A DNA stretch of 64,000 bases. It comes from Moorena sp. SIO3I8. Lineage in GTDB: Bacteria > Cyanobacteriota > Cyanobacteriia > Cyanobacteriales > Coleofasciculaceae. The stretch covers positions 1 through 64,000 of the forward strand of contig NZ_JAAHHW010000004.1 of NCBI RefSeq assembly GCF_010692325.1, given 5' to 3'. The notes beneath the pieces are model-generated. The model was not told the DNA's origin. It made no database searches and was given only the letters and a program-made list of their open reading frames with translations. The position numbers were made by a program, and so were the translations under genes. Shown one piece after another: positions 17,495 to 28,121 of this stretch (position 1 is the stretch's first letter; each line of letters starts with the position of its first letter).

Positions 17495-18076
17495 ATGGCT
17501 TATTTCTGGTTCAAGGCGTTTCACTTCATTGGTGTAGTGGTTTGGTTTGCCGGTCTGTTTTATCTGGTGCGTCTGTTTGTCTATCATGCAGAGGCTTCAC
17601 AAGAGCCCGAACCTGCCCAAACCATTCTCAAAAATCAGTATGAGATTATGGAAAAACGTCTCTATCACATAATTACTACCCCAGGTATGGTGGTAACGGT
17701 AGCGATGGCAATTGGTTTACTGCTAACAGAACCAGAAGTGCTCAAGCAAGGTTGGTTACATATCAAGCTGGCTTTTGTAGCCCTTTTACTGGTCTATCAT
17801 TTCTATTGCGGTAGGATTATGCGACGGCTGGCTGCCAATGAATGCAGTTGGACTGGTCAGCAGTTTCGTGCTCTCAATGAGGCACCTACTGTCTTGCTGA
17901 TGGTAATTGTTTTACTGGCAGTGTTTAAGAACAGTTTGCCTACAGATATTACCTCTTGGTTAATTCTTGCGATGATTATAGTAATGGCTGCCTCAATTCA
18001 GCTGTATGCCAAAAAGCGGAAGCGGGACAAAGAGAAAAGCTTGGCTACCACGTCCCAAGCAGAGCCTCAGCTTTGA
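17495..18076 (+). CDS. hemJ: Protoporphyrinogen IX oxidase HemJ
   Basis: A 193-residue integral membrane protein of the HemJ family (UPF0093), the protoporphyrinogen oxidase used by most cyanobacteria for heme and chlorophyll synthesis. The first helix carries the conserved histidine (FKAFHFIGVVVWFAGLFYL), followed by VRLFVYHAEA. A second conserved stretch is MEKRLYHIITTPGM, and a third is GWLHIKLAFV with YHFYCGRIMR. Four hydrophobic segments are visible. The C-terminal tail is basic and slightly longer than usual. GGAGG lies 8 bp before the ATG. Confidence 0.95.
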   Translation: MAYFWFKAFHFIGVVVWFAGLFYLVRLFVYHAEASQEPEPAQTILKNQYEIMEKRLYHIITTPGMVVTVAMAIGLLLTEPEVLKQGWLHIKLAFVALLLVYHFYCGRIMRRLAANECSWTGQQFRALNEAPTVLLMVIVLLAVFKNSLPTDITSWLILAMIIVMAASIQLYAKKRKRDKEKSLATTSQAEPQL

Positions 18077-18300
18077 TTATCAGCTTTGATTAATAGTCAT
18101 TGGGGACCGATGTTAGTCCCCACAGCAAAGTATAATCCCAATAGGAAAGTATAATAAGGGCTTAATCTTTTTCCCCTTGAAGTTAACCGTTTACCGTTGA
18201 CTTGAACTGCATCGGCTGGGTAGAATGTCTCGTTTATTTTTACCGACTTAACTTATCAACCACGATTAACAAACAATCGATTACATCTTAGAGTTGCCTT

Positions 18301-18648
18301 ATGTCTGCTATACCACTTAAATTAAATCTTAATGATGGTTCGGTGTCTTTTCCATTCACCGCCGATGCTGCCAAAAAATTGCAAAGTGAGCTTTACCAAC
18401 TGATGCAGAGTCTGAAAGCTGCTGCTCAGGTATCTAGTGGTGGTAGACCCAAGCCTCAAAAACCGATGGAGTACCAATTTACTGGGGATGTCTTTCTTGA
18501 GATTTTCTGCAATCCCAATATCTATCCTTCTCCATTTGCGGCTATTGTCTTAATTACTCTCAGAGATGATCGCATCCGCTTGAGTACGGAAGCTGAACTG
18601 ACTCGTGTGGTAGAAGATGTTAACCTGTATTTGGAACAAGTCAGCTGA
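18301..18648 (+). CDS. Conserved cyanobacterial protein of unknown function
   Basis: A 115-residue acidic, soluble protein: MSAIPLKLNLNDGSVSFPFT, a helix AAKKLQSELYQLMQSLKAAA, and a beta-rich end with NIYPSPFAAIVLITLRDDRI and a final helix. I recognise it as the kind of small conserved protein found in many cyanobacterial genomes but cannot name a family. The clean frame, codon use like its neighbours and plausible secondary structure support it as real. It lies between hemJ and another small conserved gene in the same direction. Confidence 0.75.
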   Translation: MSAIPLKLNLNDGSVSFPFTADAAKKLQSELYQLMQSLKAAAQVSSGGRPKPQKPMEYQFTGDVFLEIFCNPNIYPSPFAAIVLITLRDDRIRLSTEAELTRVVEDVNLYLEQVS

Positions 18649-18866
18649 AGGCTTGGGTGTCATTTCCAGCAACTGTTGTCGTGTCAGATCCTGCCTAATG
18701 TCTCTCAAGAAACTAAGGTCAGAGGCAACAGGCGGGTCAGAGGCAACAGGGGGAGATGGTTAAGATGGGGAAGAATTTGTTAACCGTTTCGGCTCTTCCA
18801 TAGCAGATGAACTGCACGTCCGTGGGACGTTCTTAAGAAAAAATTTATGGGAAATCGTTAGTATAA

Positions 18867-19259
18867 ATGAACTCCAACAATCTCCTGGAATTACTGCAAA
18901 CTGGGTTTCGCGCCTCCTTGGGGGCAACAGCCTCTTTCGTTGAAACCCTGCAAGACCCTGACAAGCGTGAAGAAAGTCTGGCTCAGTTTCAGTCAGATTT
19001 CAATCAACAGATGACTGAGTGGGCGGAAAAAGGAGAGACTACTGAACTTGAAGCCCGACGTTTTATTGAGCAGATGTGGAATCAACCAGGTAATCCCGTG
19101 GATCCACCGACAACAGGTACCTCCAGTGATCCTACTGCACCATCATCTAACAATCCTGTTCAGTCCAATGCACAGGATGATATTGAGGAACTGACAACAC
19201 AACTTGCTGATCTTCGTAAGGAGTTAGAGGAGTTGCGTAAATCAGACAGTAATAGTTAG
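18867..19259 (+). CDS. Small phasin-like protein with C-terminal coiled coil
   Basis: A 130-residue protein. Residues 1-75 are helical (LLELLQTGFRASLGATASFV, then REESLAQFQSDFNQQMTEWA and TTELEARRFIEQMW). A Pro/Ser/Thr-rich linker (76-104) leads to a short coiled coil (DIEELTTQLADLRKELEEL). Such architecture is seen in the polyhydroxyalkanoate granule-associated/phasin-like group, and similar proteins are common in cyanobacteria. The granule link is an inference. No strong ribosome-binding site is visible. Confidence 0.7.
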   Translation: MNSNNLLELLQTGFRASLGATASFVETLQDPDKREESLAQFQSDFNQQMTEWAEKGETTELEARRFIEQMWNQPGNPVDPPTTGTSSDPTAPSSNNPVQSNAQDDIEELTTQLADLRKELEELRKSDSNS

Positions 19260-19632
19260 ATTTACGCGGAGCGTGAAAAAACTCAGGTCTGAGTGGGAGA
19301 CTAGAGCGGGAGCCTAATAGGCAAGAAATCAAGCACGGGAAACAGAAACTCCGCTCAATCTCTGACATTTCTGTTCCCATAAACATGGATTTACCCACTC
19401 AGCGCTGAGATACCATCAACTCAAGGCTTTTTACTAAAAATGGCAGCTTTGTTACTCCCCAACACCATTCCCTGAAGTTTGCTGAGATCTACTCAACCGC
19501 TGACGGTTGCCCAACCAATCCGGTAAGTCACTATAGCCTTTATCGGTGGCATTGATGGGGTTTTGCTGGTTACCGACTTGATCGCACTTTTTTGTCTAAG
19601 GATCAGCTTCTATGCCGTTTGACTGAGGTCGC
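19260..19632. other. Intergenic region, no gene seen
   Basis: 370 bp between convergent small genes. It contains no recognisable repeat or family frame. Short minus-strand frames lack support. Confidence 0.5.
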
Positions 19633-19875
19633 TTAGTCATTTTCCCATTGTTGAGAACCGATCAGGTCAGCAATGCGGTCTCTTAGCAGGAATTCGCACT
19701 GCTCTAGCTCACACTCCACACACAGCCATTCTCGAGCTGGAATATATTGGCAAAGAACGTAAATGGGCTGTTGACGACTGACAAATCCTTTATCCACCAA
19801 GCGACGTGCTTCGTCTTGGATCACATCGATTGAGTAACGGATAGAAGGGGTAGATGGCACTGTGTTAACACTCAT
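19633..19875 (-). CDS. DUF4327 family protein
   Basis: An 80-residue protein matching the small cyanobacterial DUF4327 family. It has YSIDVIQDEARRLVDKGFV, then SRQQPIYVLCQYIPAREW, the CVECELE cysteine pair, and FLLRDRIADLIG. Function is unknown. The two cysteines spaced by two residues (CVEC) might bind metal but are not followed by a second pair. It is monocistronic and ends close to the 3' end of no other gene. Confidence 0.85.
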   Translation of the reverse strand: MSVNTVPSTPSIRYSIDVIQDEARRLVDKGFVSRQQPIYVLCQYIPAREWLCVECELEQCEFLLRDRIADLIGSQQWEND

Positions 19876-20232
19876 GGATATCTTATCAGCTTGATCTAAA
19901 AAACGGGGATACGATTATATTAATCCAAATTTATTTACTGTGAACTAAAATTATTTCAGTATAAGAAGTTACCATTGACCAAGATTTGTTGATAAGGATC
20001 TTCAAATACCTTGGGCAAGTTGTCAAAGTCTAACCCATGCTCAGCTAAAATGCCTACTGGGTTATGACTGAGCCATTGGTCATTGGCTGTAGGAGCTACC
20101 TTTCTCTCAAGCCCCCTATCTCTATATCGACCACCTGGCTGCCAAACCCTTCTGATCAACCCAATCAGATAACATTGGTTTGGTAATCAGAATATGGGAT
20201 ATATTTTAGAGACTGTTTGTTAAATAAAGCTT

Positions 20233-20359
20233 AAATGGGTGGGATAGGGGGCGAGTGCTGTAGCGATCCGACCCCGGTCGGGTTTCCCGACAAGCGTGAA
20301 CGCGCACCAAGATAAAAGCTCATCTTATAACAGAGCTGTCCACCGTAACCCACCCATTT
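20233..20359. mobile_element. 127-bp element with 11-bp perfect terminal inverted repeats
   Basis: AAATGGGTGGG at 20233-20243 is exactly inverted at 20349-20359. The interior contains a GACCCCGGTC hairpin followed by GGGTTTCCCGAC and a CGTGAACGCGCACC segment that also occurs in inverse within the IS630 remnant near 13830. The surrounding 19876-20654 interval otherwise holds only a TTG-initiated 67-codon minus frame of doubtful status and AT-rich sequence. Confidence 0.55.
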
Positions 20360-20654
20360 TCATTACTCTAGCTGTATTAAGATTTACTTTATAAATAGTC
20401 TTTTATAAAGAGTCTCTCAATAATCAAGGGATTGGGAATAGCAGTACAGCTGGAATTATTGCTGTTTTAATAGATTGGATTGGGTATTTTGTCAACTCCG
20501 ATTAATTGACCAGAGCTATATGGTTATGTTATATTTCCGTCTTTTTTAAAAAAAATCTTTACTATCGGTATTGCAGTAGTTCATATCCATCTTGTCCTCT
20601 GATCAAGCTGTAGAGGGGCAAATTGGCAAAAATTAGCTTAAAACTCCATAAAAA

Positions 20655-22415
20655 TTAAATAAATCTCACAAAAGTATCTATTGTTGAGCTTTCGGGTAAC
20701 AATGCTTTAAGAGCGATCGCTTGAGCTGCTGGCATCTGCCCGTAAGAAAATACATATGGTGTTTCCGGTGGCAACTCTGGTAGGAACTGCTCTAAGACAT
20801 AAGGACTACCGTAAATCACCAGAGCTTGTAAATTCCCAGTTTTTAACAACATCTTAAACCATGCCCTAGCTACTGCTGTCAATCCAGCACTACCCCGAAA
20901 CGGGTTACCTCGGATAAATAGCTGTAGCAGAGTAGATTTAGCACCAACAGGATTATCGACTACTTCCGAAGGTAGGGTCGTGTGACTATCAACCAGTTGG
21001 AGTTTGTAACCCAGCCTTCTTGGTAAAGTGACTGCTGGTGTGTGCTGTCCCAAAAAGTCACAAGCTAAGAGATCATCGACCAAAATTAGATTACGTAACG
21101 GTTGATTACTGCTGCTGGGTATTGATGCTGAAGCTAAAAAACCTCTAGTTATCTGGGAAGCCTGGAGAATATCGGCTACAGTCGTTAGGGTGGTTGGTTG
21201 AGCTAGTTGCGACAGCCAATTGGGGTTGGGTTGAAATGTTATCGGTTGTTGAGCTGGATCATCGTCTAAGCTGGACTCCAGGACAGGTTGTGAGGGCGGG
21301 TTTTGTAGAGATGGTATTTGTTGTGCAGCGGAGTCTTCCTCTAAACCCTCTCTTTGAGAGTGATATCCCACTTTACGTTTTGCACGACTGATGCGCTCTA
21401 CTGATGCCTGAATCCGCTCCCGTGAGATCCGTCCTTGTTCGACTGCTTGACAGACTGCCTCAATTGCTGTCTCGGGATTAACGGGCATCAAGAGAATATC
21501 AGCACCGGCTTCTACAGCCATGACTGTGGCTTCATCGGCACCATAGCGATTAGCAATTGCCCCCATCACTAGAGCATCGGTCACAATCAGTCCTTCAAAT
21601 CCCAAGTCTGTGCGCAACAGTTGAGTCAAAATCGCTGATGACAGGGTGGCGGGGTGTTGGTCATCCCAAGCTGTAATTAGGAGGTGAGCGGTCATGATGG
21701 CATCTACCCCAGCAGCGATCGCATTGGTAAAGGGAGGCAATTCAACCGTAGCTAGTCGGGGAGGTGAGTGGGGCAAGACTGGTAAATCCAGATGGGAATC
21801 TGTTGCGGTATCGCCATGACCGGGAAAATGCTTGGCAGTGGTTAAGACTGGATAGGGTCGGGTTCCTTGGATAAAGGCAGAAGCCAATTGGCTAACGATT
21901 TGAGGGTTATCACCAAAGGACCGGACATTGATCACAGGATTTTGGGAATTGTTGTTGACATCAACCACTGGTGCCAGGATCCAGTTAATCCCAATTGCCA
22001 ACGCTTCAGTAGCCGTGATTTCTCCCATGGTACGGACATACTGCAAAGCTGGCTCAGGATCCTTTTGGGCAATAGCTCCCAGTGCCATCGGTGGGGGAAA
22101 CCAGGTGGCACCGGCAAACCTTTGACCCACTCCTTCTTCAATATCAGCAGCGATCAGTAAGGGAATTTTTGCCCATTCTTGGAGTTGTTTCGACCTGAGG
22201 GCAAGTTCCACAGCACTCCCGCCTAGTAAAATAACACCCCCAATACCTAACTCTTGCAACCAACGTTGCAATTGTTCGGCTGGGGGTTCCCAAATTGGAT
22301 ACTGAATTTGGTGATCAAATAGGTAGCCGGATGCTCGAACCACTACCATTTGCGCCACCTGTTCTGCTAGGGAAAGGTTATTTAGATCAGGTAGTGACTT
22401 TGGCAGACAATTCAA
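20655..22415 (-). CDS. Glycoside hydrolase family 3 (beta-N-acetylhexosaminidase-like)
   Basis: A 586-residue GH3 enzyme. The NagZ-type signature [18 protein letters not shown] starts at K195, and the nucleophile aspartate is D280 in [10 protein letters not shown]. The histidine and aspartate in [10 protein letters not shown] form the unusual acid/base pair of beta-N-acetylglucosaminidases. These enzymes act in peptidoglycan recycling. The catalytic TIM barrel occupies about 1-345. The remaining 240 residues, after a low-complexity linker (355-400), form a second alpha/beta domain ([32 protein letters not shown]) typical of the long cyanobacterial form. The start overlaps the rbfA stop by 4 bp, so the two are probably co-translated. 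Confidence 0.9.
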   Translation of the reverse strand: MNCLPKSLPDLNNLSLAEQVAQMVVVRASGYLFDHQIQYPIWEPPAEQLQRWLQELGIGGVILLGGSAVELALRSKQLQEWAKIPLLIAADIEEGVGQRFAGATWFPPPMALGAIAQKDPEPALQYVRTMGEITATEALAIGINWILAPVVDVNNNSQNPVINVRSFGDNPQIVSQLASAFIQGTRPYPVLTTAKHFPGHGDTATDSHLDLPVLPHSPPRLATVELPPFTNAIAAGVDAIMTAHLLITAWDDQHPATLSSAILTQLLRTDLGFEGLIVTDALVMGAIANRYGADEATVMAVEAGADILLMPVNPETAIEAVCQAVEQGRISRERIQASVERISRAKRKVGYHSQREGLEEDSAAQQIPSLQNPPSQPVLESSLDDDPAQQPITFQPNPNWLSQLAQPTTLTTVADILQASQITRGFLASASIPSSSNQPLRNLILVDDLLACDFLGQHTPAVTLPRRLGYKLQLVDSHTTLPSEVVDNPVGAKSTLLQLFIRGNPFRGSAGLTAVARAWFKMLLKTGNLQALVIYGSPYVLEQFLPELPPETPYVFSYGQMPAAQAIALKALLPESSTIDTFVRFI

Positions 22416-22810
22416 GCTTGTGCTCCAGAAATATCGTCTTCGAGTTGCTTGTTCTGGCGTTCTTGAGAAAGCTGATTCAGTAAGTTCAGCATCTGATCGC
22501 CTCCTTCGAGACCACGGTCTTCAATAAACATCACCTCTGGTGTGCGGCGCAGGCGAATCCGCCGACCTAGTTCTCGGCGGACATAACCTGTAGCTGATTT
22601 TAATCCAGCCATTGTTTTAGATCTTGCCTCATCAGTGCCATAGATGCTGACATAGATCTTAGCGTGCTGCAAGTCGCCAGAGACATCAACGTTGGTAATG
22701 CTAACCATCCCACTACCGACCCGGTCATCTTTGATATCGTTAAGCAACATTTGACTAACCTCCTGCTGAATTAGGGAGGAAACCCGAAAAACACGGCGAT
22801 TTGTAGTCAT
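22412..22810 (-). CDS. rbfA: 30S ribosome-binding factor A
   Basis: A 132-residue RbfA, needed for 16S rRNA 5' end maturation and growth in the cold. It begins [18 protein letters not shown] and continues with [20 protein letters not shown], the KH-like core, and [20 protein letters not shown] short polar tail ([11 protein letters not shown]) overlaps the start of the glycosidase gene by 4 bp (ATGA type). A DUF751 gene lies about 75 bp upstream on the same strand, an arrangement common in cyanobacteria. Confidence 0.95.
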   Translation of the reverse strand: MTTNRRVFRVSSLIQQEVSQMLLNDIKDDRVGSGMVSITNVDVSGDLQHAKIYVSIYGTDEARSKTMAGLKSATGYVRRELGRRIRLRRTPEVMFIEDRGLEGGDQMLNLLNQLSQERQNKQLEDDISGAQA

Positions 22811-22854
22811 GACGTTCCCTTTGTTAAAGTATGGGCATCATCGAAAGCTGCGCG

Positions 22855-22892
22855 CACCTAGTCTAAACCTAGTCTAAACCTAGTCTAAACCG
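22855..22892. repeat. Short CTAGTCTAAAC triplication
   Basis: Three tandem 11-bp copies of CTAGTCTAAAC type sequence lie between the DUF751 stop and the rbfA start. Small but exact. Confidence 0.6.
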
Positions 22893-23088
22893 GACTGAAG
22901 CCGAGCATGCCACGTAGGGTAAAAAGCAATAATAGAGAAACTCCTACGGCTATGCCAATTAATGCGATCGCAGTTAGGGGGCGGTTCAGTAGTGGTTTTA
23001 CCAGCAAAAACACGGAATAGAATATCCCTAGAGTAATACTGATTAAGTACCGTGGGTAACGAGATACATTGTTCAAAAAGTCTTCCAT
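22885..23088 (-). CDS. DUF751 family membrane protein (Ycf33-like)
   Basis: A 67-residue protein with two predicted transmembrane helices, ISITLGIFYSVFLLV and AIALIGIAVGVSLLLLF. It has the family start MEDFLNNVSRYPRYLI and the end TLRGMLGFSPV. The family is conserved in cyanobacteria and red-lineage plastids, with no settled function. It lies immediately upstream of rbfA in the same direction and may share its transcript. Confidence 0.85.
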   Translation of the reverse strand: MEDFLNNVSRYPRYLISITLGIFYSVFLLVKPLLNRPLTAIALIGIAVGVSLLLLFTLRGMLGFSPV

Positions 23089-23260
23089 TGTCCTATAAAC
23101 TCTTATCGTCCCATTTTTAATACTGGTAGCACTTTTTTAGGTTCTTCCGTACGTATTCTGCTAATTTGTTATAAACAATGCCAAAAATTTACCCCCTCTT
23201 AGTAAGGGGGGATTAATGGGAGTTAGCACAGGATAAGTAGGGGCTTTACCCTACAATCAC

Positions 23261-25729
23261 TTACTCAACTCCTTGAGGCAAAAGCTCTCGGTTTTCCTTG
23301 CGACTCACTTGTACCTTACCCTCTTCATTGACATCAACATAGGCAATATCTCCTTCCTTAATGCGACTGGAGAGAATTTCTTCTGCCAGCACATCCTCCA
23401 ACAACCGCATGATTGCTCGGCGTAATGGTCTGGCCCCGTAGCTGGGGTTGTAACCCTCTTCGATCAAACGGTCTTTGAATTTCTCGCTGACTTCTAGAGT
23501 AATGCCTTGTTCGTACAAACGACCAAACACTTCTTTTAACAGAATCTTGGCAATGTCCTTGACTTCTTCTTTAGTCAACTGACGGAAGACGATAATCTCA
23601 TCTAAACGATTCAGAAACTCTGGGCGGAAGTACCGTTTAAGATCTTCGTTGACTAGATTTCGAATTCGATTATATTGGGATTCCGCTTTATTATCGCTGA
23701 ACTCGAAGCCCAGTTGTCCGCCACCCTTTTCAATCACCTCGGAACCGACATTGGAGGTCATGATCAGCAGGGTGTTTTTAAAGTCTACCGTCCGACCCTT
23801 GGAGTCAGTCAACCTGCCATCCTCTAGGATTTGCAGCAGCATATTGAACACATCTGGGTGTGCCTTTTCAATTTCATCGAACAGCACTACTGTGTAAGGA
23901 CGACGACGCACTGCTTCAGTTAGTTGACCACCTTCGTTGTAGCCCACATATCCAGGAGGCGAACCTACCAACTTACTAACGGTATGGCGCTCCATGTATT
24001 CGGACATATCTAGGCGCACCATGGCTTCTTCAGACCCAAAGAAGTAAGCTGCCAATGACTTAGCTAATTCTGTCTTACCGACCCCTGTAGGTCCAGAGAA
24101 GACAAAACTGGCAATAGGACGGTTGGGATTCTTTAAGCCTACCCTGGCTCGACGAATTGCTCGGGAAACGGCTTTAACCGCATCTTCCTGACCAATCAGG
24201 CGCTGATGCAGGGTATCTTCCATGTGCAGTAGTTTTTCTGACTCTGATTCAGTCAGTTTTTGTACCGGCACACCAGTCCAAGAGGCAACAATGTGAGCAA
24301 TGTCCTCTTCATCTACAACTGGGCTTTCATCAGTACCCCGAGATTCGTTCTTCTTGCTTTGGGCAATTGAGCGAATTTCCGCCTTTATTTCCATTTCGCG
24401 ATCGCGTAGTTCCCCAGCTCGATCAAAGTCCTGGGAGCGTACCGCATCATCTTTTTCTTTTAGGACCTGACGCAGTTCTTTATCTAGCTCTTTTGCTGCT
24501 GGGGGCAACTGGGAGTTAATCAAACGCACTCGGCTTCCTGCTTCATCGATCAGGTCAATGGCCTTATCTGGCAGGTAACGGTCGGAAATATAACGGTCTG
24601 AGAGGTTTGCTGCTGCTTCGAGAGCCTCATCGGAAATTTTCAATTTGTGGTGTTGCTCGTAGCGCTCCCGCAAGCCGTATAGAATCTCAATAGTTTCTTC
24701 TACTGACGGTTCACCGACCATTACTGGTTGGAAACGACGTTCTAGGGCTGCATCCCGCTCAATGTGTTTGCGGTACTCATCCAAAGTTGTCGCTCCAATG
24801 CACTGCAATTCTCCCCTTGCTAAGGCTGGTTTGAGGATATTTGCCGCATCAATTGCGCCTTCAGCTGCACCTGCACCAATCAGGGTATGAACCTCGTCAA
24901 TCACCAGGATTACGTTAGATGCCTGACGAATTTCATCCATAATTTTTTTCAGGCGTTCTTCAAACTCACCCCGGTATTTGGTTCCAGCGACCAGTAAGCC
25001 AATATCGAGGGTAACGACTCGCTTTTCTTCCAAAATGTCTGGAACATCATTGTTAGCGATTCGTTGGGCTAAGCCTTCTGCGATCGCCGTTTTTCCTACC
25101 CCTGGTTCTCCGATCAATACTGGGTTATTCTTGGTACGGCGTCCCAATATCTGGATTACCCTTTCTATTTCCTTTTCCCGTCCTACTACTGGATCTAGCT
25201 TGCCTTCACTAGCCATCTGGGTTAGGTTCGAGCCAAACTCATCGAGAGTAGGAGTCTTTGTACGACCTTGAGAGGCTCCTGCTGTGACTTCCGCCGTTTC
25301 ACCCAACATTCGGATAACTTGGGTTCTGACTTTAGACAGGTCTACTCCTAGGTTTTCCAAAACCCTAGCCGCTACGCCTTCTCCCTCCCGTATTAGCCCT
25401 AGTAGCAGATGTTCTGTACCAATGTAGTTATGGCCTAGCTGGCGAGCTTCTTCTAGGGATAGCTCCAGAACCCGCTTTGCTCTGGGGGTAAAGGGGATTT
25501 CGACAGCAACGAAGCCGGAACCCCTGCCAATAATTTTCTCAACTTCAATCCGAGCGTCTTTGAGATTTACGCCCATAGATTTGAGGACCTTGGCAGCTAC
25601 GCCAGTTCCTTCTCCGATCAGACCCAGGAGGATTTGCTCTGTGCCTACGAAATTATGACCTAGGCGACGTGCTTCTTCCTGAGCCAGCATGATCACCTTA
25701 ATGGCTTTTTCTGTAAAGCGTTCAAACAT
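23261..25729 (-). CDS. clpC: ATP-dependent Clp protease ATP-binding subunit ClpC
   Basis: An 822-residue Hsp100 unfoldase that feeds substrates to ClpP/ClpR. The N-terminal domain has two Clp repeats ([15 protein letters not shown] and [15 protein letters not shown]). AAA domain 1 has Walker [14 protein letters not shown] and Walker [16 protein letters not shown]. The middle region has a UVR motif ([20 protein letters not shown]). AAA domain 2 has [12 protein letters not shown] and the [16 protein letters not shown] pore loop. The C-terminal domain contains [11 protein letters not shown]. Length and order are those of cyanobacterial and chloroplast ClpC. It is a single gene. Confidence 0.97.
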   Translation of the reverse strand: MFERFTEKAIKVIMLAQEEARRLGHNFVGTEQILLGLIGEGTGVAAKVLKSMGVNLKDARIEVEKIIGRGSGFVAVEIPFTPRAKRVLELSLEEARQLGHNYIGTEHLLLGLIREGEGVAARVLENLGVDLSKVRTQVIRMLGETAEVTAGASQGRTKTPTLDEFGSNLTQMASEGKLDPVVGREKEIERVIQILGRRTKNNPVLIGEPGVGKTAIAEGLAQRIANNDVPDILEEKRVVTLDIGLLVAGTKYRGEFEERLKKIMDEIRQASNVILVIDEVHTLIGAGAAEGAIDAANILKPALARGELQCIGATTLDEYRKHIERDAALERRFQPVMVGEPSVEETIEILYGLRERYEQHHKLKISDEALEAAANLSDRYISDRYLPDKAIDLIDEAGSRVRLINSQLPPAAKELDKELRQVLKEKDDAVRSQDFDRAGELRDREMEIKAEIRSIAQSKKNESRGTDESPVVDEEDIAHIVASWTGVPVQKLTESESEKLLHMEDTLHQRLIGQEDAVKAVSRAIRRARVGLKNPNRPIASFVFSGPTGVGKTELAKSLAAYFFGSEEAMVRLDMSEYMERHTVSKLVGSPPGYVGYNEGGQLTEAVRRRPYTVVLFDEIEKAHPDVFNMLLQILEDGRLTDSKGRTVDFKNTLLIMTSNVGSEVIEKGGGQLGFEFSDNKAESQYNRIRNLVNEDLKRYFRPEFLNRLDEIIVFRQLTKEEVKDIAKILLKEVFGRLYEQGITLEVSEKFKDRLIEEGYNPSYGARPLRRAIMRLLEDVLAEEILSSRIKEGDIAYVDVNEEGKVQVSRKENRELLPQGVE

Positions 25730-25870
25730 GGCGTATTCCCATCACCTGTTGCATGCCCGTGTAAGCTGATTCTAGCACAGGTAAATCAGCCCACCGTTGA
25801 TTTTTACACAACTCGCAGCAATTGAAACAGTTATTTACTTACTTCCGATGCCATTTCTAGTTATTAGCCA

Positions 25871-26464
25871 TTAACCAATTTCCAGGTCTTTAGCAGCCAA
25901 GCGCTGTTTAATTTCCTGGTAACAATCGGCCATTGTTTTCTCAAATTCAGGGCTTTTCAGACCCCCTCGCCATAGAATCAGAGCATCCTCCCCAGTGTCT
26001 TTGTAATAGTTTCTACGTCGTCCAGCTTCAGTGAAGCCGAACTTTTGGTAAAGAGCTAGTGCTGCTTGATTAGATGGTTTCACCTCTAAGGTTGCCCACT
26101 CTAAATTACGCTGTTTAGCATCCTGTAGCAATGAATAAAGCAGTAATTGACCCAAACCTTGACGTTGGTAGTCAGGATGCACTGCCAGAATAATAATATG
26201 GGCTTCCTCCAAAATTGACCAAAAACAACCTAAGCCTACCAGGCAATTGGGTAATGAGGTGATGGGAACACCTGTGCCTTCAAGCAAAGTTTCTTTTTTG
26301 TCCCCTTTTGGAGGAGCTTCCAAAGCCAACAACTGACTGTTGGGGCTATCCAACTCTCGCTCGTAACCCGACCGAGTCCAAAGTCCACCAAAACACAGCT
26401 GATCCAGTGCCACTGCAGCACTTAGGTGCTCTGCTTTGAGGGGTTTAAGTTTTAAGACAGTCAC
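25871..26464 (-). CDS. rimI: Ribosomal protein S18 alanine N-acetyltransferase
   Basis: A 197-residue GNAT acetyltransferase of the RimI type, which acetylates the N-terminus of ribosomal protein S18. The acetyl-CoA motif is HPDYQRQGLGQLLL, followed by LEVKPSNQAALALYQKFGF and RRRNYYKDTGEDALIL, the characteristic C-terminal part. Cyanobacterial forms begin with KPLxxEHL...LDQLCFGGLWT, so I favour the GTG at 26464; a TTG at 26473 would add three residues. It is divergent from lysA across about 70 bp, which must hold both promoters. Confidence 0.88.
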   Translation of the reverse strand: MTVLKLKPLKAEHLSAAVALDQLCFGGLWTRSGYERELDSPNSQLLALEAPPKGDKKETLLEGTGVPITSLPNCLVGLGCFWSILEEAHIIILAVHPDYQRQGLGQLLLYSLLQDAKQRNLEWATLEVKPSNQAALALYQKFGFTEAGRRRNYYKDTGEDALILWRGGLKSPEFEKTMADCYQEIKQRLAAKDLEIG

Positions 26465-26537
26465 AGCCTTCAATTGTACACTGATTAACGAGACGCAAGT
26501 TCCAACTGTAAAGCAAAATCAGGAAAATAATTACATA

Positions 26538-27959
26538 ATGCTATCGACTCAACCCACTCAGGTTCAGAATTCAGGGCTTCAGTATCTCAATTCATCTATC
26601 ACTCCAGACCCAAACAATGGTGGGTCAAACCCCTCACCGAATCAGAAACTGCTCCCTCTAACCGCCAAAGTTAACAGCCGTGACTGCTTGGAAATTGGTT
26701 GTTGCGATGTGACGACTCTAGTCGAGCAATTTGGCTCCCCCCTTTACATTGTGGACGAAGTAACCTTTAGAACTGCTTGTCATCAGTATCGGGAAGCCTT
26801 TGCTAACTACTACCCCGGAGAATCTCTAGTCCTCTACGCTTCTAAAGCCTGGAATTGTTTAGCAATTTGTGCGATCGCAAACTCTGAAAGCCTCGGAATC
26901 GATGTGGTTTCTGGTGGTGAACTCTACACTGCTCTACAAGCTGGTGTTAGTGCTGACAAACTCTATTTCCATGGCAATAATAAATCTACTAGTGAACTGG
27001 AACTAGCTACCGAGAGTGGCTGCACCATCGTAGTGGATAACTGGCTGGAGTTAAAAGCCCTGGCTTCGTTACCACAAGAGAGTATCCGGATCATGATTCG
27101 ATTGACCCCAGGGATCGAGTGTCACACCCACGATTACATTCGCACTGGTCACCTAGACAGTAAGTTTGGCTTTGATCCCGATACCTGGGATGAAGTTTTT
27201 ACCTTTATCAGTCAACACCCAACCCTCAACTTTGTTGGTTTACACGCCCACATTGGCTCTCAGATTTTTGAGAGGCAACCCCATCAAGATCTGGCGAAAG
27301 TGCTAGTGGAGTGTATTGTTAAAGCGGCTGACTACGATTTGCGAGTAGAACAGATCAATGTAGGAGGAGGCTTAGGGATTTGTTATCTAGAATCCGATGA
27401 CCCTCCTACTATTGATGATTGGGTCAAGGGAGTCTGTGACTCCGTTGTTGCTGCTTGCACTTCTCGGCAACTCGTCCTACCGAAACTGCTATCGGAACCC
27501 GGGCGTTCCATTGTTGGTCCAGCCTGTGTCACCGCCTACACTCTGGGGAGTTCTAAAGTCATCCCCGAAATCCGGACTTACTTGACAGTTGATGGAGGTA
27601 TGTCAGATAATCCGCGTCCGATTACCTACCAATCCGTTTATCGCTCTGTGATTGCCAACCGGATGTCAGCTCCCCTAACCGAAAAAATCACAATTGCTGG
27701 TAAACATTGTGAATCAGGGGACATTTTGATTAAAGATGCTACCTTACCTCAAACTCAGCCAGGAGATATTTTGGTGGTAATGGCTACTGGTGCCTACAAT
27801 TACAGCATGGCATCTAATTACAATCGGTTACCCAGACCAGCAGCAGTTTTAGTCAAGGACGGAGAAGCCCAGGTGATTGTGCAGCGGGAAACTTACCAAG
27901 ATTTAATTCGCCTAGATCGTTTGCCCGAACGACTCAGACCCAGAGCAGAAATTAGCTAA
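26538..27959 (+). CDS. lysA: Diaminopimelate decarboxylase
   Basis: A 473-residue PLP enzyme that makes L-lysine from meso-diaminopimelate. The cofactor lysine is K103 in LYASKAWNC. HAHIGSQIF, GGGLGICY and EPGRSIVGPA are the PLP-phosphate and substrate loops, and HCESGDILIKD carries the catalytic cysteine from the partner subunit. The first 55 residues are a variable polar extension. The ATG at 26538 has an AGGA upstream; a longer frame opening at 26436 overlaps rimI and is unlikely. It starts a lysA-cdaA-uppS cluster typical of cyanobacteria. Confidence 0.95.
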   Translation: MLSTQPTQVQNSGLQYLNSSITPDPNNGGSNPSPNQKLLPLTAKVNSRDCLEIGCCDVTTLVEQFGSPLYIVDEVTFRTACHQYREAFANYYPGESLVLYASKAWNCLAICAIANSESLGIDVVSGGELYTALQAGVSADKLYFHGNNKSTSELELATESGCTIVVDNWLELKALASLPQESIRIMIRLTPGIECHTHDYIRTGHLDSKFGFDPDTWDEVFTFISQHPTLNFVGLHAHIGSQIFERQPHQDLAKVLVECIVKAADYDLRVEQINVGGGLGICYLESDDPPTIDDWVKGVCDSVVAACTSRQLVLPKLLSEPGRSIVGPACVTAYTLGSSKVIPEIRTYLTVDGGMSDNPRPITYQSVYRSVIANRMSAPLTEKITIAGKHCESGDILIKDATLPQTQPGDILVVMATGAYNYSMASNYNRLPRPAAVLVKDGEAQVIVQRETYQDLIRLDRLPERLRPRAEIS

Positions 27960-27990
27960 AAGCTAAAAGCTAAAAGCTAAAAGCTATTGG
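27955..27990 (+). repeat. AGCTAAA tandem repeat after lysA
   Basis: Four to five AGCTAAA(A) units overlap the lysA stop codon and continue to 27987. The stop TAA is itself part of the first unit. Confidence 0.8.
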
Positions 27991-28121
27991 TTGTTGGTGG
28001 TTGACTTTTGGCTAACCGCCAATCATTAACCATTAACTTTTTAAGAGCTAATCACTTAGCTGACGCTAAAATCAAGCCAGTTCGACTCCATCTCCATCCT
28101 TAATTCTTTCCTGAACGTTCA

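Noticed and set aside
19956-20159. 67-codon minus-strand frame beginning with TTG
   Set aside because: No ribosome-binding site, no family pattern, and a weak start codon. Kept out of the gene list, though a degraded gene is possible.
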